Origin: Flavobacterium psychrophilum
Lineage (GTDB): Bacteria; Bacteroidota; Bacteroidia; Flavobacteriales; Flavobacteriaceae
Reading direction: 5' to 3'
Length of the DNA stretch: 8,850 nt
Assembly: GCA_003243255.1 (NCBI GenBank)
Contig: QFQM01000186.1
Span: 1-8,850, forward strand
Position numbers and translations under genes: made by a program. Positions 1 through 5,585 of the stretch are shown here, in pieces. A model generated the notes under the pieces. That model was given only the letters and a program-made list of their open reading frames with translations. It was not told where the DNA came from and ran no database searches. The stretch's first letter is position 1, and every line of letters begins with the position of its first letter.

Positions 1-390
1 ATCGATGTAACCTTCAGGCGCTTTGTCATCCTGATCAAAATATTTCGCAAAGTGCCGCTCAACGAAAAGGAGGAGTTCTTCCAATCCTGCATTGAACACT
101 TCATAGAATTTTTTGCGTTTCTCATCTGCTGGACTTTCGGTGTGGATGAACAATGCCGCTTTATCCATCAACCGGATCAGTGCTTGTTGGTGGTATTGAA
201 TGTACCGCTCCAGGTGGCGCTCATCTTCGAAACTGAATACTTCGTGTACGAATGTTTGCTTTATTCTTTCGATCTCGTTCCCCACAGCATCTTTCAGGGC
301 ATTGTGTTGCTTCTCATCACGGATTGTTTGATCTCCTGATGAAATGAGTTTTTCCAACTCCTGCAATTCATATCTGACACCTGGGTGCAT
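1..390 (-). CDS. N-terminal part of a helical protein, possibly RteC-like (cut by window edge)
   Basis: An uninterrupted frame of 130 codons runs from an ATG at 388-390 off the left edge. The fragment is rich in Glu, Lys, Leu and His and looks wholly helical, with no signal peptide or membrane segment. Residues 53-88 (an acidic FxxEDE start, then hydrophobic positions ending in LFIHTESP) and 95-118 (KFYEVFNAGLEELLLFVERH) resemble in spacing the N-terminal half of RteC, the protein controlling excision of Bacteroides conjugative elements. That match is from memory and weak. The frame stays open for 11 more codons upstream of the ATG before a stop but offers no ATG, GTG or TTG there, so M1 is the likely start. 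It lies 77 bases downstream of the FecR gene on the same strand, where a SusC-type receptor would often be found. Seen: an intact partial ORF. Inferred: RteC relationship. Confidence 0.55.
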   Translation of the reverse strand, partial: MHPGVRYELQELEKLISSGDQTIRDEKQHNALKDAVGNEIERIKQTFVHEVFSFEDERHLERYIQYHQQALIRLMDKAALFIHTESPADEKRKKFYEVFNAGLEELLLFVERHFAKYFDQDDKAPEGYID

Positions 391-467
391 GGCCTGTAAG
401 ACCGGTTGGATGAGCCGGTATTTTTAATCATATCGATGCTTAATATCCTTTGCGTTAGTCTAGTCCT

Positions 468-1025
468 TCATAAACTTGAGCATCCGTTTCCAACTAAGTT
501 GTACTTACGTTTGCTTTGGGCGATAAACGCCACATCCAGCGAGTGCTCAATTGATCGTAATGCTGTTTGCTTGTCTTGAATTTTGTAAAGAGTTGCTGTA
601 AAATGACACTTTAACAACTGCGGGTTATTCACTTCGATTTGGATGTGATACTTATTTTCAAGCATCTTAATTACTTCGTTCATTCCTGTATCATTAAATT
701 GAATTCCATCCGGATTTCTAAACCAGGTTTGCCTGAGCAGCAAGAAGAAAAGAACTGCAAGAGTGACAACGATGCAAGCGTAGAGGATAGAACGAATTTG
801 CTTTTTCCTTCGAGATCGCTGTTGAATTCGTTGCCGGATTTTTTCAAAACCATTTTCATCTTGCTCAGCGTCCGAAGGTAATGGCGAATTTTCCCAAAGT
901 AATTTGATATCCTCGAACTCTTCCTGGTTGGCTTCGCTTTTAGCGATCCATTCATCCAATTCCTGTTTTTCGTCCAAACTGGCTTCCCCAGACAGGACTT
1001 TGTAAATAAGTGCTACTCTGTCCAT
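468..1025 (-). CDS. Compact FecR-type anti-sigma factor (no central FecR domain)
   Basis: A 185-residue inner-membrane anti-sigma factor, expected to hold the ECF sigma factor encoded just upstream. Residues 1-50 match the cytoplasmic DUF4880-type N-terminus of Bacteroidota FecR proteins (LIYKVLSGEASLDEKQELDEW, then a conserved LW). A basic stretch (about 65-77) leads into one transmembrane helix at about 79-98. Residues 107-182 match the C-terminal DUF4974/STN-like module: a short strand, a helix MNEVIKMLENKYHIQIEV, then a conserved C-H/R-F-T, ending VGNGC. Family members are usually 300-400 residues because a beta-rich FecR domain lies between membrane helix and DUF4974; here only about 8 residues separate them. 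The frame is intact, so this looks like a naturally short form or an in-frame deletion. It follows the sigma gene by 68 bases, probably as one operon. Ligand and partner receptor are unknown. Confidence 0.85.
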   Translation of the reverse strand: MDRVALIYKVLSGEASLDEKQELDEWIAKSEANQEEFEDIKLLWENSPLPSDAEQDENGFEKIRQRIQQRSRRKKQIRSILYACIVVTLAVLFFLLLRQTWFRNPDGIQFNDTGMNEVIKMLENKYHIQIEVNNPQLLKCHFTATLYKIQDKQTALRSIEHSLDVAFIAQSKRKYNLVGNGCSSL

Positions 1026-1093
1026 AGTGATGGCTTTCTATATTATTTACTCTGAGATCAGACCGGATTTCCTATGTTTGGGCTAAAATATTT

Positions 1094-1654
1094 TCAGGAT
1101 TTAACCTGTAAGCGCCTACGGAGTCGTTTTTTAGCGCTCGTCAGGCTCCTTTCCACTGCTTTTATACCCACACCAAGCCGGACCGAGATTTCTTCATTGT
1201 CCAACTCTTCTTCAATTTTCATCATCAGGCATTCGCGCTCTCTCTTGGGGAAACGCGCTATTATGCCGAGGATTTCCTGAGTTATTTCAATCTGGATGAT
1301 CCTTGATTCTATTGAGTCTTGTGTCAGGTCATATGTGTGGCCGTTTACAAATCTTATTTTCTTTTTGCTGAGTTGTACATTTTCATTGTAGTAGGATATG
1401 GATTTGTTCCTCACAATCCTTACCAGATAATGCTGAATGGATCGTTCATGATAGTTGCCAAGTTCATTGGCATTTTGCCAGACATAAGCGAAAGTCTCTT
1501 GCACAATATCTTTAGAAACCTCCTTATCATGGGTTAGGTTAAATGCGATTCGCACAAGGCTGTTGTAATACTGATCGCACAAAATCTTAACAGCTCTCCT
1601 GGGGTAGGAAAGCAATAATTTCCGAATCTCATGATTATTAACATGACCAGGCAT
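1094..1654 (-). CDS. ECF-type RNA polymerase sigma-70 factor
   Basis: A 186-residue sigma factor of the extracytoplasmic-function class, which recruits RNA polymerase to a small regulon when its anti-sigma factor is signalled. Region 2 covers about residues 22-92: YYNSLVRIAFNLTHDKE, then the region 2.2 motif DIVQETFAYVWQN at 49-61, then the helix ending RNKSISYY. Region 4 covers about 123-181, with a helix-turn-helix in which LDNEEISVRLGVGIKAVERS is the recognition part, followed by a basic tail KKRLRRRLQVK. No region 3 or extra C-terminal domain is present, as expected for ECF factors. The start is the first ATG in frame; no Shine-Dalgarno is visible. It is the first gene of a sigma/FecR pair, an arrangement that in Bacteroidota normally controls a nearby TonB-dependent receptor; none is visible here. 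A 7-bp palindrome lies about 127 bases upstream of the start. Confidence 0.92.
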   Translation of the reverse strand: MPGHVNNHEIRKLLLSYPRRAVKILCDQYYNSLVRIAFNLTHDKEVSKDIVQETFAYVWQNANELGNYHERSIQHYLVRIVRNKSISYYNENVQLSKKKIRFVNGHTYDLTQDSIESRIIQIEITQEILGIIARFPKRERECLMMKIEEELDNEEISVRLGVGIKAVERSLTSAKKRLRRRLQVKS

Positions 1655-1780
1655 CTTGCAAATGATTTCTCATAGATGATTTTTGGCTAATAGCAATCAC
1701 CGCAGGGCAACCGTTGGTACTTAACCACCTCGTTAATCCATTAAAAAAGACTGTGCTATTAAAAATTATCTAAATAGCCT

Positions 1781-1795
1781 CCCTTAATTTAAGGG
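1781..1795. promoter_or_regulatory. Palindrome upstream of sigma/FecR operon (operator candidate)
   Basis: CCCTTAA and TTAAGGG form a perfect 7-bp inverted repeat around a single central base. It lies between the end of the 128-residue gene and the start of the sigma gene, 127 bases upstream of the latter. Its symmetry would suit a dimeric DNA-binding protein; no regulator is known for it. Confidence 0.3.
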
Positions 1796-1835
1796 TTACC
1801 ACAGCAAAAATGAAACTTTCTTGGCTAGTACCCGA

Positions 1836-1859
1836 ATAAAAAAGGGGCCAGACCCCCTT
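1836..1859 (-). terminator. Intrinsic terminator of the 128-residue gene
   Basis: Read on the minus strand, AAGGGG and CCCCTT form a 6-bp GC-rich stem with a 6-base loop GTCTGG, followed by a T-rich run (TTTTATT). It begins about 10 bases after the stop codon of the minus-strand gene ending at 1869, which is the expected place. No T-run follows it on the plus strand, so it acts in one direction. It probably separates that gene from the sigma/FecR operon. Confidence 0.75.
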
Positions 1860-1868
1860 CAGTTTGTA

Positions 1869-2255
1869 TTAGTAGGAAAAACCAATCTCTTCGTCTATAA
1901 CCTTGACAGTATAGTTTCGCCCTACTAATTCCTTTTTGGAATAATCGTCCCATTTGTGGCAACCAGATTCAATCGCCATCATATACTTTATGTGGAGTTG
2001 ATCTTCATCGTCATAGTAAAACCGAATATCGAGGTATGTGCCGAAGTCATGAGGACAACGAACAACTTTGAAAAAAGATCCTTCCGGATTATTTCCAAAT
2101 GCGCGTTTCAATTGATCAATATACACACGGATTTCAATGCGAGCGTTGTGCATATAGTCGTTCGTTCCAACCTGTGCGCAAGGTTCATCACATGGTGTAG
2201 TTTGTGAAAGATAGATGTAGTCTAACATAGCTGTACTGTTTTGGTTGAACATCAT
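1869..2255 (-). CDS. Conserved-looking small protein of unknown function (mobile-element type)
   Basis: A 128-residue soluble acidic protein without signal peptide or membrane helix. It contains motifs that I recall from small uncharacterised proteins on phages and integrated elements: EPCAQVGTNDY at about 24-34, a helix ARIEIRVYIDQLKRAFG, the segment NPEGSFFKVVRCPHDFGTYLDIRF at about 56-79, and a final CHKWDD. No catalytic motif or named domain is recognised. The start is ambiguous because two ATG codons are adjacent (2253-2255 and 2250-2252); no Shine-Dalgarno precedes them. Both start codons lie in the loop of a 9-bp perfect inverted repeat. An intrinsic terminator follows the stop codon, so the gene appears to be its own transcription unit. 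It stands between a large hairpin element and the sigma/FecR operon. Function is unknown; the family memory needs a profile search. Confidence 0.75.
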   Translation of the reverse strand: MMFNQNSTAMLDYIYLSQTTPCDEPCAQVGTNDYMHNARIEIRVYIDQLKRAFGNNPEGSFFKVVRCPHDFGTYLDIRFYYDDEDQLHIKYMMAIESGCHKWDDYSKKELVGRNYTVKVIDEEIGFSY

Positions 2256-2273
2256 TTTTTGTGCTCAACCAAA
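2240..2273 (-). promoter_or_regulatory. Start-codon hairpin / operator-like inverted repeat
   Basis: TTTGGTTGA (2240-2248) and TCAACCAAA (2265-2273) are perfect 9-bp complements with 16 bases between. On the minus-strand mRNA this folds into a hairpin whose loop holds both start codons of the 128-residue gene, so one arm is leader and the other is codons 2-5. It could control translation or serve as an operator. The 7-mers GTTGAAC and GCTCAAC inside it also fit the integron attC core patterns GTTRRRY and RYYYAAC, but no full attC is seen. Confidence 0.45.
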
Positions 2274-2276
2274 CCG

Positions 2277-2408
2277 GGCTTTTCCGGAACGGCTATCGCG
2301 GGTGGACTAATTGAAGAAGCCAAGAGGAATCGGAATAAATGGGAAGGTAGGCCGTAGGCAGGTGCCCGTTTATGCCGAAGTCTCTTGGCGGAGTTCCGGA
2401 ACAAGGCC
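2277..2408. repeat. Large imperfect hairpin element, possible structured RNA or DNA element
   Basis: The gap between two minus-strand genes is almost filled by one nested inverted repeat. The outer stem pairs 2282-2290 with 2393-2401 (9 bp perfect, core TTCCGGAAC), with weaker pairing extending to 2277/2408. The inner stem pairs 2319-2343 with 2365-2389 without gaps: 25 positions, three mismatches and two G-T pairs, including the perfect 8-bp GCCAAGAG/CTCTTGGC. The apical loop is 21 bases (2344-2364). A one-sided bulge of 28 bases (2291-2318) faces only 3 bases. The two wobbles are G-U only if the plus strand is the RNA; on the minus strand they become A-C mismatches. No T-run follows, so it is not a simple terminator. 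I do not recognise it as a named RNA family. Confidence 0.6.
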
Positions 2409-2455
2409 GAACTTTGCCTAAAAAAATGAAGGAACTTAAATTGACTGCTGTCGGA

Positions 2456-3163
2456 TCAACCCTTGAAAGACTTTAACCACATCTCGATTTGCTCGACTAA
2501 TGACTTTGGATCTTGATTAGGGTATTTCTGTTCAATGTATTGCTCAAAGGTCATTTTGGTTTTTAGATCTGTCCATTCCTTTACCGTTAGCCTAAGCAGG
2601 GGCCACTTCTTTTGCTCGAACATAAACCCATACAGAGGGATATAAGGAGGCGCATAATGAAATGAGTTATCAATTAGTTTGCTATAGAGATCCGGCTTCA
2701 GTGCAAGCTTTAAATCCTGAACGATATCAAATAGTATTTTCCCTTTGCTTCCATCAGTGAGCGCGGTGGCCAGTGCAGGCATTCCTTGATCACTAAAGAA
2801 GGTGAGCAAATAATCTCGGAACCCATCCTCTGATATATGGCATAGATCACGGCAGTAGTACAAATACAATTTCTTGAATCGATCCAAGGAAAAATCATCG
2901 ATCGTTTTGTCAATTACGAAATCAATCAATTCATTCTCCATCGCAATTACGTTCTCAATAGCAGGGCTTTTCTTTTTGCCTGCGGCAAGGAGCAGATATC
3001 TGGGTTTGGAGAACAATTCAAAATAGTAGCTCTTGAAAAAAATAGTTTTACGGTCGAAAGTCACTTGAACATAGAGGGGGGATGTACTTTTGCCATGAAA
3101 GGAAACCTCTTTGAGGCGCTTATTAAAATAAGTCCTGTAAGTAACCTTATATGTATGCGTCAT
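2456..3163 (-). CDS. Unrecognised protein divergent from the recombinase module
   Basis: An intact frame encoding about 235 residues (MTHTYKVTYRTYFNKRL...SFKG). The ATG at 3161-3163 is preferred; the frame can be extended 4 codons to a TTG at 3175 but no in-frame ATG lies further out. The protein is soluble, basic at the N-terminus and rich in aromatic residues. Residues about 1-55 (a strand, a basic turn, then SPLYVQVTFDRKTIFFKSYY) have the look of the arm-type DNA-binding fold at the N-terminus of Bacteroidota tyrosine integrases, but no catalytic domain follows. The rest is mainly helical (ENELIDFVIDKTIDDFSLDRFKKLYLYYCRDL, and a C-terminal EQIEMWLKSFKG). It is transcribed away from the 51-residue gene and recombinase across a shared intergenic region of about 200 bases, so it may act on that region or assist recombination. 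This is inference; no function is assigned. Confidence 0.7.
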   Translation of the reverse strand: MTHTYKVTYRTYFNKRLKEVSFHGKSTSPLYVQVTFDRKTIFFKSYYFELFSKPRYLLLAAGKKKSPAIENVIAMENELIDFVIDKTIDDFSLDRFKKLYLYYCRDLCHISEDGFRDYLLTFFSDQGMPALATALTDGSKGKILFDIVQDLKLALKPDLYSKLIDNSFHYAPPYIPLYGFMFEQKKWPLLRLTVKEWTDLKTKMTFEQYIEQKYPNQDPKSLVEQIEMWLKSFKG

Positions 3164-3279
3164 ATTTAAATACAATTCATGATGCCGGAGAGTAAATCAA
3201 AACAAATAGATGCAACCGCCATCACCACTGTTGCAGTCGCAAACAAAGTCACACCAAATTATTAAAAGTTTTGCCAAAT

Positions 3280-3300
3280 ATTATGTTATCAAAACATTAT
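3280..3300. promoter_or_regulatory. Imperfect palindrome in the divergent promoter region
   Basis: ATTATGTT and AACATTAT pair at 7 of 8 positions around a 5-base centre. The site is in the AT-rich stretch between the minus-strand gene starting at 3163 and the plus-strand gene starting at 3369, where both promoters must lie. It could be an operator or a recombinase binding site. A TATTTTTT at 3298 resembles the Bacteroidota -7 element TAnnTTTG but lacks a well-spaced -33 TTG. Confidence 0.25.
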
Positions 3301-3353
3301 TTTTTACATTAGCGTTACAAATGGTACCGCTTGCTGTGTCTTCAATCAAACAC

Positions 3354-3362
3354 AGGAGGAGG
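3354..3362 (+). promoter_or_regulatory. Strong Shine-Dalgarno that sets the start of the 51-residue gene
   Basis: AGGAGGAGG ends 6 bases before the ATG at 3369, ideal spacing for ribosome binding. The other genes here have no such sequence, as is normal for Bacteroidota. It marks the start at 3369 rather than the in-frame ATG at 3210, whose extra 53 residues look non-coding. Confidence 0.7.
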
Positions 3363-3368
3363 AACCAG

Positions 3369-3524
3369 ATGGAGAAGTTGAAGCCGGAGAGAGTAGTGGA
3401 AATGCTCAAAGCCAAAGGTGTGAGTGTGACTGTAGAACAGGCCGCTTCAATTATCGAATTTCTTCGGAAGATGGCCAGCATTGTTGTGAGCCAATATTTA
3501 AAAACGGGAAACAATAAAAGGTAG
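3369..3524 (+). CDS. Small protein encoded upstream of the serine recombinase
   Basis: A 51-residue protein: a basic KLKPERVVEMLKAKG helix, a short VSVTVEQAASIIEFLRKMA helix, and an IVVSQYLK tail. There is no membrane segment. From memory, small proteins with this pattern (KVVE-L-K-G---T-EQA--I--F-RK-A-I-VSQYL) often precede recombinase genes in Bacteroidota, which supports its being real. It may be a DNA-binding or directionality factor for the recombinase, but this is only inferred from position and size. The longer frame from an ATG at 3210 is rejected because its extra residues lie in the AT-rich promoter region and the perfect Shine-Dalgarno points to 3369. The recombinase starts 30 bases after its stop, so the two are probably co-transcribed. 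Confidence 0.75.
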   Translation: MEKLKPERVVEMLKAKGVSVTVEQAASIIEFLRKMASIVVSQYLKTGNNKR

Positions 3525-3554
3525 TCAGAATTTGGTAACCTAAATCTTCTTTGT

Positions 3555-5117
3555 ATGAAAACAGCGGACTTATACATCAGGGTAAGTACAGATGAGCAAG
3601 CAGACAAGGGCTATTCCCAGAGAAGCCAGGAAGAACTTCTCCGAAGGTATTGTGACATCAACAAGGTAAATATCCGGAAAGTTATTTTTGAAGACCACTC
3701 CGCTAAAACGTTCAATCGTCCTGAATGGCAGAAATATCTTCAGGATTTGCGGAAGCATAAAAGTCAAACCGATTTGGTGCTGTTTCTCAAGTGGGATAGG
3801 TTCAGTCGAAATGCGGGAGATGCTTACCAAATGATTAACATCCTTAGAAAACTCGGAGTTGAACCTCAAGCCATTGAACAACCACTTGATCTGTCCATTC
3901 CGGAAAACAAGATGATGCTCGCTTTCTATTTAGCCGCGCCTGAAGTGGAGAATGACAGGCGCGCTTTAAATGTGATTCATGGCATGAGAAGAGCACGAAA
4001 AGAGGGGCGATATATGGGATTGGCTCCTATTGGTTACATCAATAAAACTGATGAAGGTGGCAAAAAGCTTATCTCCCCCAAATACCCTGATGCGGATGTT
4101 ATTCGATGGTCGTTTGAAAAGATAGCTGAAGGTATATATAACACAGAGCAGGTTTATAAGACCGCGAAAGAAAAGGGATTTAAAGGCACCAAAAGCCTTT
4201 TCTGGTTTGTGATAAGGAATCCAGTTTATTGTGGAAAAATATTTATCCCTAAATACAAAGACGAAGAGAGTCGGTTTGTAAAAGGACAGCACGAGCCCAT
4301 TATTACAGAGGCGTTGTATTATCAAGTACAAGACGTTTTGGATGGTAGAAAGAGAGGACAGTATCGGCTAAAGGTGGCTTCGAATGCTACGATGCCGCTG
4401 CGCGGCTTTCTCATTTGCCCACACTGCGGTAAACTACTGACTGGGAGTGCTTCAAAGGGGCGGTACAAATACTATTCATATTATCATTGCTTTGATGGGT
4501 GTACGTGTAGGTTCAAAGCCGACTACGTGAATAATCTCTTTGAGTATGAATTGAAGAAATATATTCCTCGAACTGAGATGGCAGAAGTCTACAAGATAAC
4601 TTTGGCTGAAGCATGGAATGATCAGACAAATCATTTACAGAATGATAGGAAACAAGTGCTGGCGCAAATCAAAGACTTAGAAGAAAAGTTGTCCTACATC
4701 AGGGATTTGCTTTCTTCAAAACAACTCGACCCGGAAGATTTCAAAGAGATGAAATCGGAGTATTCCAGTAAACTGGAAAAGTTGGAGGTTAAACTCAGCG
4801 CGTGTGATGATAGTCAAGTCAGTATTGACCAGTTATTAAATCGTGGATTGGATAATCTATTAAAGTTAGACTACATCTATGAAACCGGAGACATCGAAAA
4901 GAAGCGGGAGGTGATTGGTTCGATGTACCCCGAAAAATTGACTTTTGACGGATTCGTACTTCGAACCAGCCGGGTCAATGAGGCTGTGCGTTTTATTTAC
5001 ATGATGAACAGCGAGTTAGGAGTAAATAAAAACAGGACAAACGGAAAAAATTCCAATTTGTCCTGTCAAGTCGAGATGAGAGGATTCGAACCTCCGGCCT
5101 CCACGTCCCTAACGTGA
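3555..5117 (+). CDS. Large serine recombinase (site-specific integrase of the element)
   Basis: A 520-residue recombinase of the resolvase/invertase superfamily, which cuts and rejoins DNA through a 5'-phosphoserine link to integrate or excise an element. The catalytic domain covers about 1-150: YIRVSTDEQ with Arg9 and nucleophile Ser11, then DRFSR at 81-85, and the helix ENDRRALNVIHGMRRARKEGRY. The recombinase domain follows (GLAPIGYI, about 155-270), then a zinc ribbon with CPHC at 288-291 and further Cys at 312, 316 and 318, a coiled coil at about 357-416, and the C-terminal SMYPEKLTFDG. The last residues are odd: about 492-504 are encoded by the terminator hairpin of the tRNA gene and the final 14 (EMRGFEPPASTSLT) by the antisense of the tRNA-Pro gene, as expected if integration fused element and tRNA. 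No Shine-Dalgarno is seen. All visible catalytic residues are intact, so it is probably active. Confidence 0.95.
   Translation: MKTADLYIRVSTDEQADKGYSQRSQEELLRRYCDINKVNIRKVIFEDHSAKTFNRPEWQKYLQDLRKHKSQTDLVLFLKWDRFSRNAGDAYQMINILRKLGVEPQAIEQPLDLSIPENKMMLAFYLAAPEVENDRRALNVIHGMRRARKEGRYMGLAPIGYINKTDEGGKKLISPKYPDADVIRWSFEKIAEGIYNTEQVYKTAKEKGFKGTKSLFWFVIRNPVYCGKIFIPKYKDEESRFVKGQHEPIITEALYYQVQDVLDGRKRGQYRLKVASNATMPLRGFLICPHCGKLLTGSASKGRYKYYSYYHCFDGCTCRFKADYVNNLFEYELKKYIPRTEMAEVYKITLAEAWNDQTNHLQNDRKQVLAQIKDLEEKLSYIRDLLSSKQLDPEDFKEMKSEYSSKLEKLEVKLSACDDSQVSIDQLLNRGLDNLLKLDYIYETGDIEKKREVIGSMYPEKLTFDGFVLRTSRVNEAVRFIYMMNSELGVNKNRTNGKNSNLSCQVEMRGFEPPASTSLT
5023..5066 (-). terminator. Intrinsic terminator of tRNA-Pro, inside the recombinase 3' end
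   Basis: ACAGGACAAA (5032-5041) and TTTGTCCTGT (5057-5066) form a perfect 10-bp stem, continued inside by GGAA/TTCC around an AAAA loop. Read on the minus strand the stem is followed by TTTTTATTT, a good U-tract, and it starts 4 bases after the tRNA 3' end. It therefore terminates the tRNA transcript while being read in the opposite sense as codons of the recombinase. Confidence 0.8.
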
Positions 5118-5145
5118 TGCGCTAACCGGGCTGCGCTACATCTCG
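5071..5145 (-). tRNA. tRNA-Pro (anticodon AGG), integration site of the element
   Basis: A complete cloverleaf of 75 bases. The acceptor stem CGAGATG/CATCTCG has 7 perfect pairs, with discriminator A and no encoded CCA. The D arm is GCGC-AGCCCGGTTA-GCGC with the GG pair. The anticodon arm is TCACG-TTAGGGA-CGTGG, giving anticodon AGG with G37. The variable loop is AGGCC, and the T arm is GGAGG-TTCGAAT-CCTCT with one G-T pair. The C1-G72 pair and G37 are typical of bacterial proline tRNAs. The 3' half overlaps the end of the recombinase frame on the other strand, the usual sign of integration at a tRNA 3' end, with the tRNA kept whole. A34 is unusual: bacteria normally read Pro codons with GGG, TGG or CGG anticodons, so A34 would need deamination to inosine. 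Confidence 0.93.
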
Positions 5146-5162
5146 GATTTGTTTTGAGGGTG

Positions 5163-5187
5163 CAATAATAAGGCGTAAAATTCACAA
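5163..5187 (-). promoter_or_regulatory. Weak promoter candidate for tRNA-Pro
   Basis: On the minus strand TATTATTG (5170-5163) differs by one base from the Bacteroidota -7 element TAnnTTTG and would start transcription about 10 bases before the tRNA. A TTG at 5187-5185 lies 14 bases upstream, shorter than the usual spacing, so the call is tentative. Confidence 0.25.
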
Positions 5188-5557
5188 AATAAACTGCCCG
5201 GATAGGAATTGCGCTAACCCTAAAAGAACCAGGCAGATATGTAAGTTCAACGTATGTTTTATTGTGTAATTCTCCTTTTTACCCAATGGAATATTCATAA
5301 CTTATTCTTAAGTGTCAAAAAAGGGAATGGGGATAATTATCTTAAGGAAGGGCTTTTATTGCGTTTTGTGTCGATTTATCGATTCCAATAAGACCCCCCT
5401 CGTCTATGTATTGTCACTCGTATCCGCCCGCGATCACCAAGCAATGGGTTCTGGCATGACTATTTTGGAGAACACCCGGAATGGAGACATGCTACTCAGA
5501 GCCTACTCTTTATTCCGTTACTGATTCCCGTCACCTTAACCTGATTAACAAACGTGA

Positions 5558-5585
5558 TTGAAAACTATGTACCACCCTATTTATA
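5558..5585 (+). promoter_or_regulatory. Promoter candidate for the two-gene signalling operon
   Basis: A TTG at 5558-5560 is followed after 17 bases by TATTTATA at 5578-5585, near the Bacteroidota pattern TTG-N17-19-TAnnTTTG but with a poor -7 end. It lies about 35 bases before the ATG of the response regulator. It is the best match in the region but remains weak. Confidence 0.3.

Noticed and set aside
52..339. Plus-strand frame of 95 codons at the left end
   Set aside because: It is antisense to the better-composed minus-strand frame that runs off the left edge, and its translation shows no domain.
401..419. ACCGG/CCGGT inverted repeat followed by a T-run on the plus strand
   Set aside because: Only 5 bp with a 9-base loop, and no plus-strand gene ends there; probably chance.
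2244..2269. Integron attC site suggested by GTTGAAC and GCTCAAC
   Set aside because: No partner R box was found at a suitable distance in either direction and no integron integrase is present; the 7-mers are simply part of the 9-bp inverted repeat.
3210..3368. N-terminal extension of the 51-residue protein to an upstream ATG
   Set aside because: The extension lies in the AT-rich divergent promoter region, and the strong Shine-Dalgarno fits the later ATG.
1..5070. CRISPR array, insertion sequence or second copy of the tRNA 3' end
   Set aside because: No regularly spaced repeats, no transposase other than the recombinase, and no duplicate of the tRNA segment was seen left of the tRNA within the window.
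5312..5524. 70-codon plus-strand frame with GTG start
   Set aside because: No recognisable motif, ribosome site or neighbour context; likely chance frame in an intergenic region.
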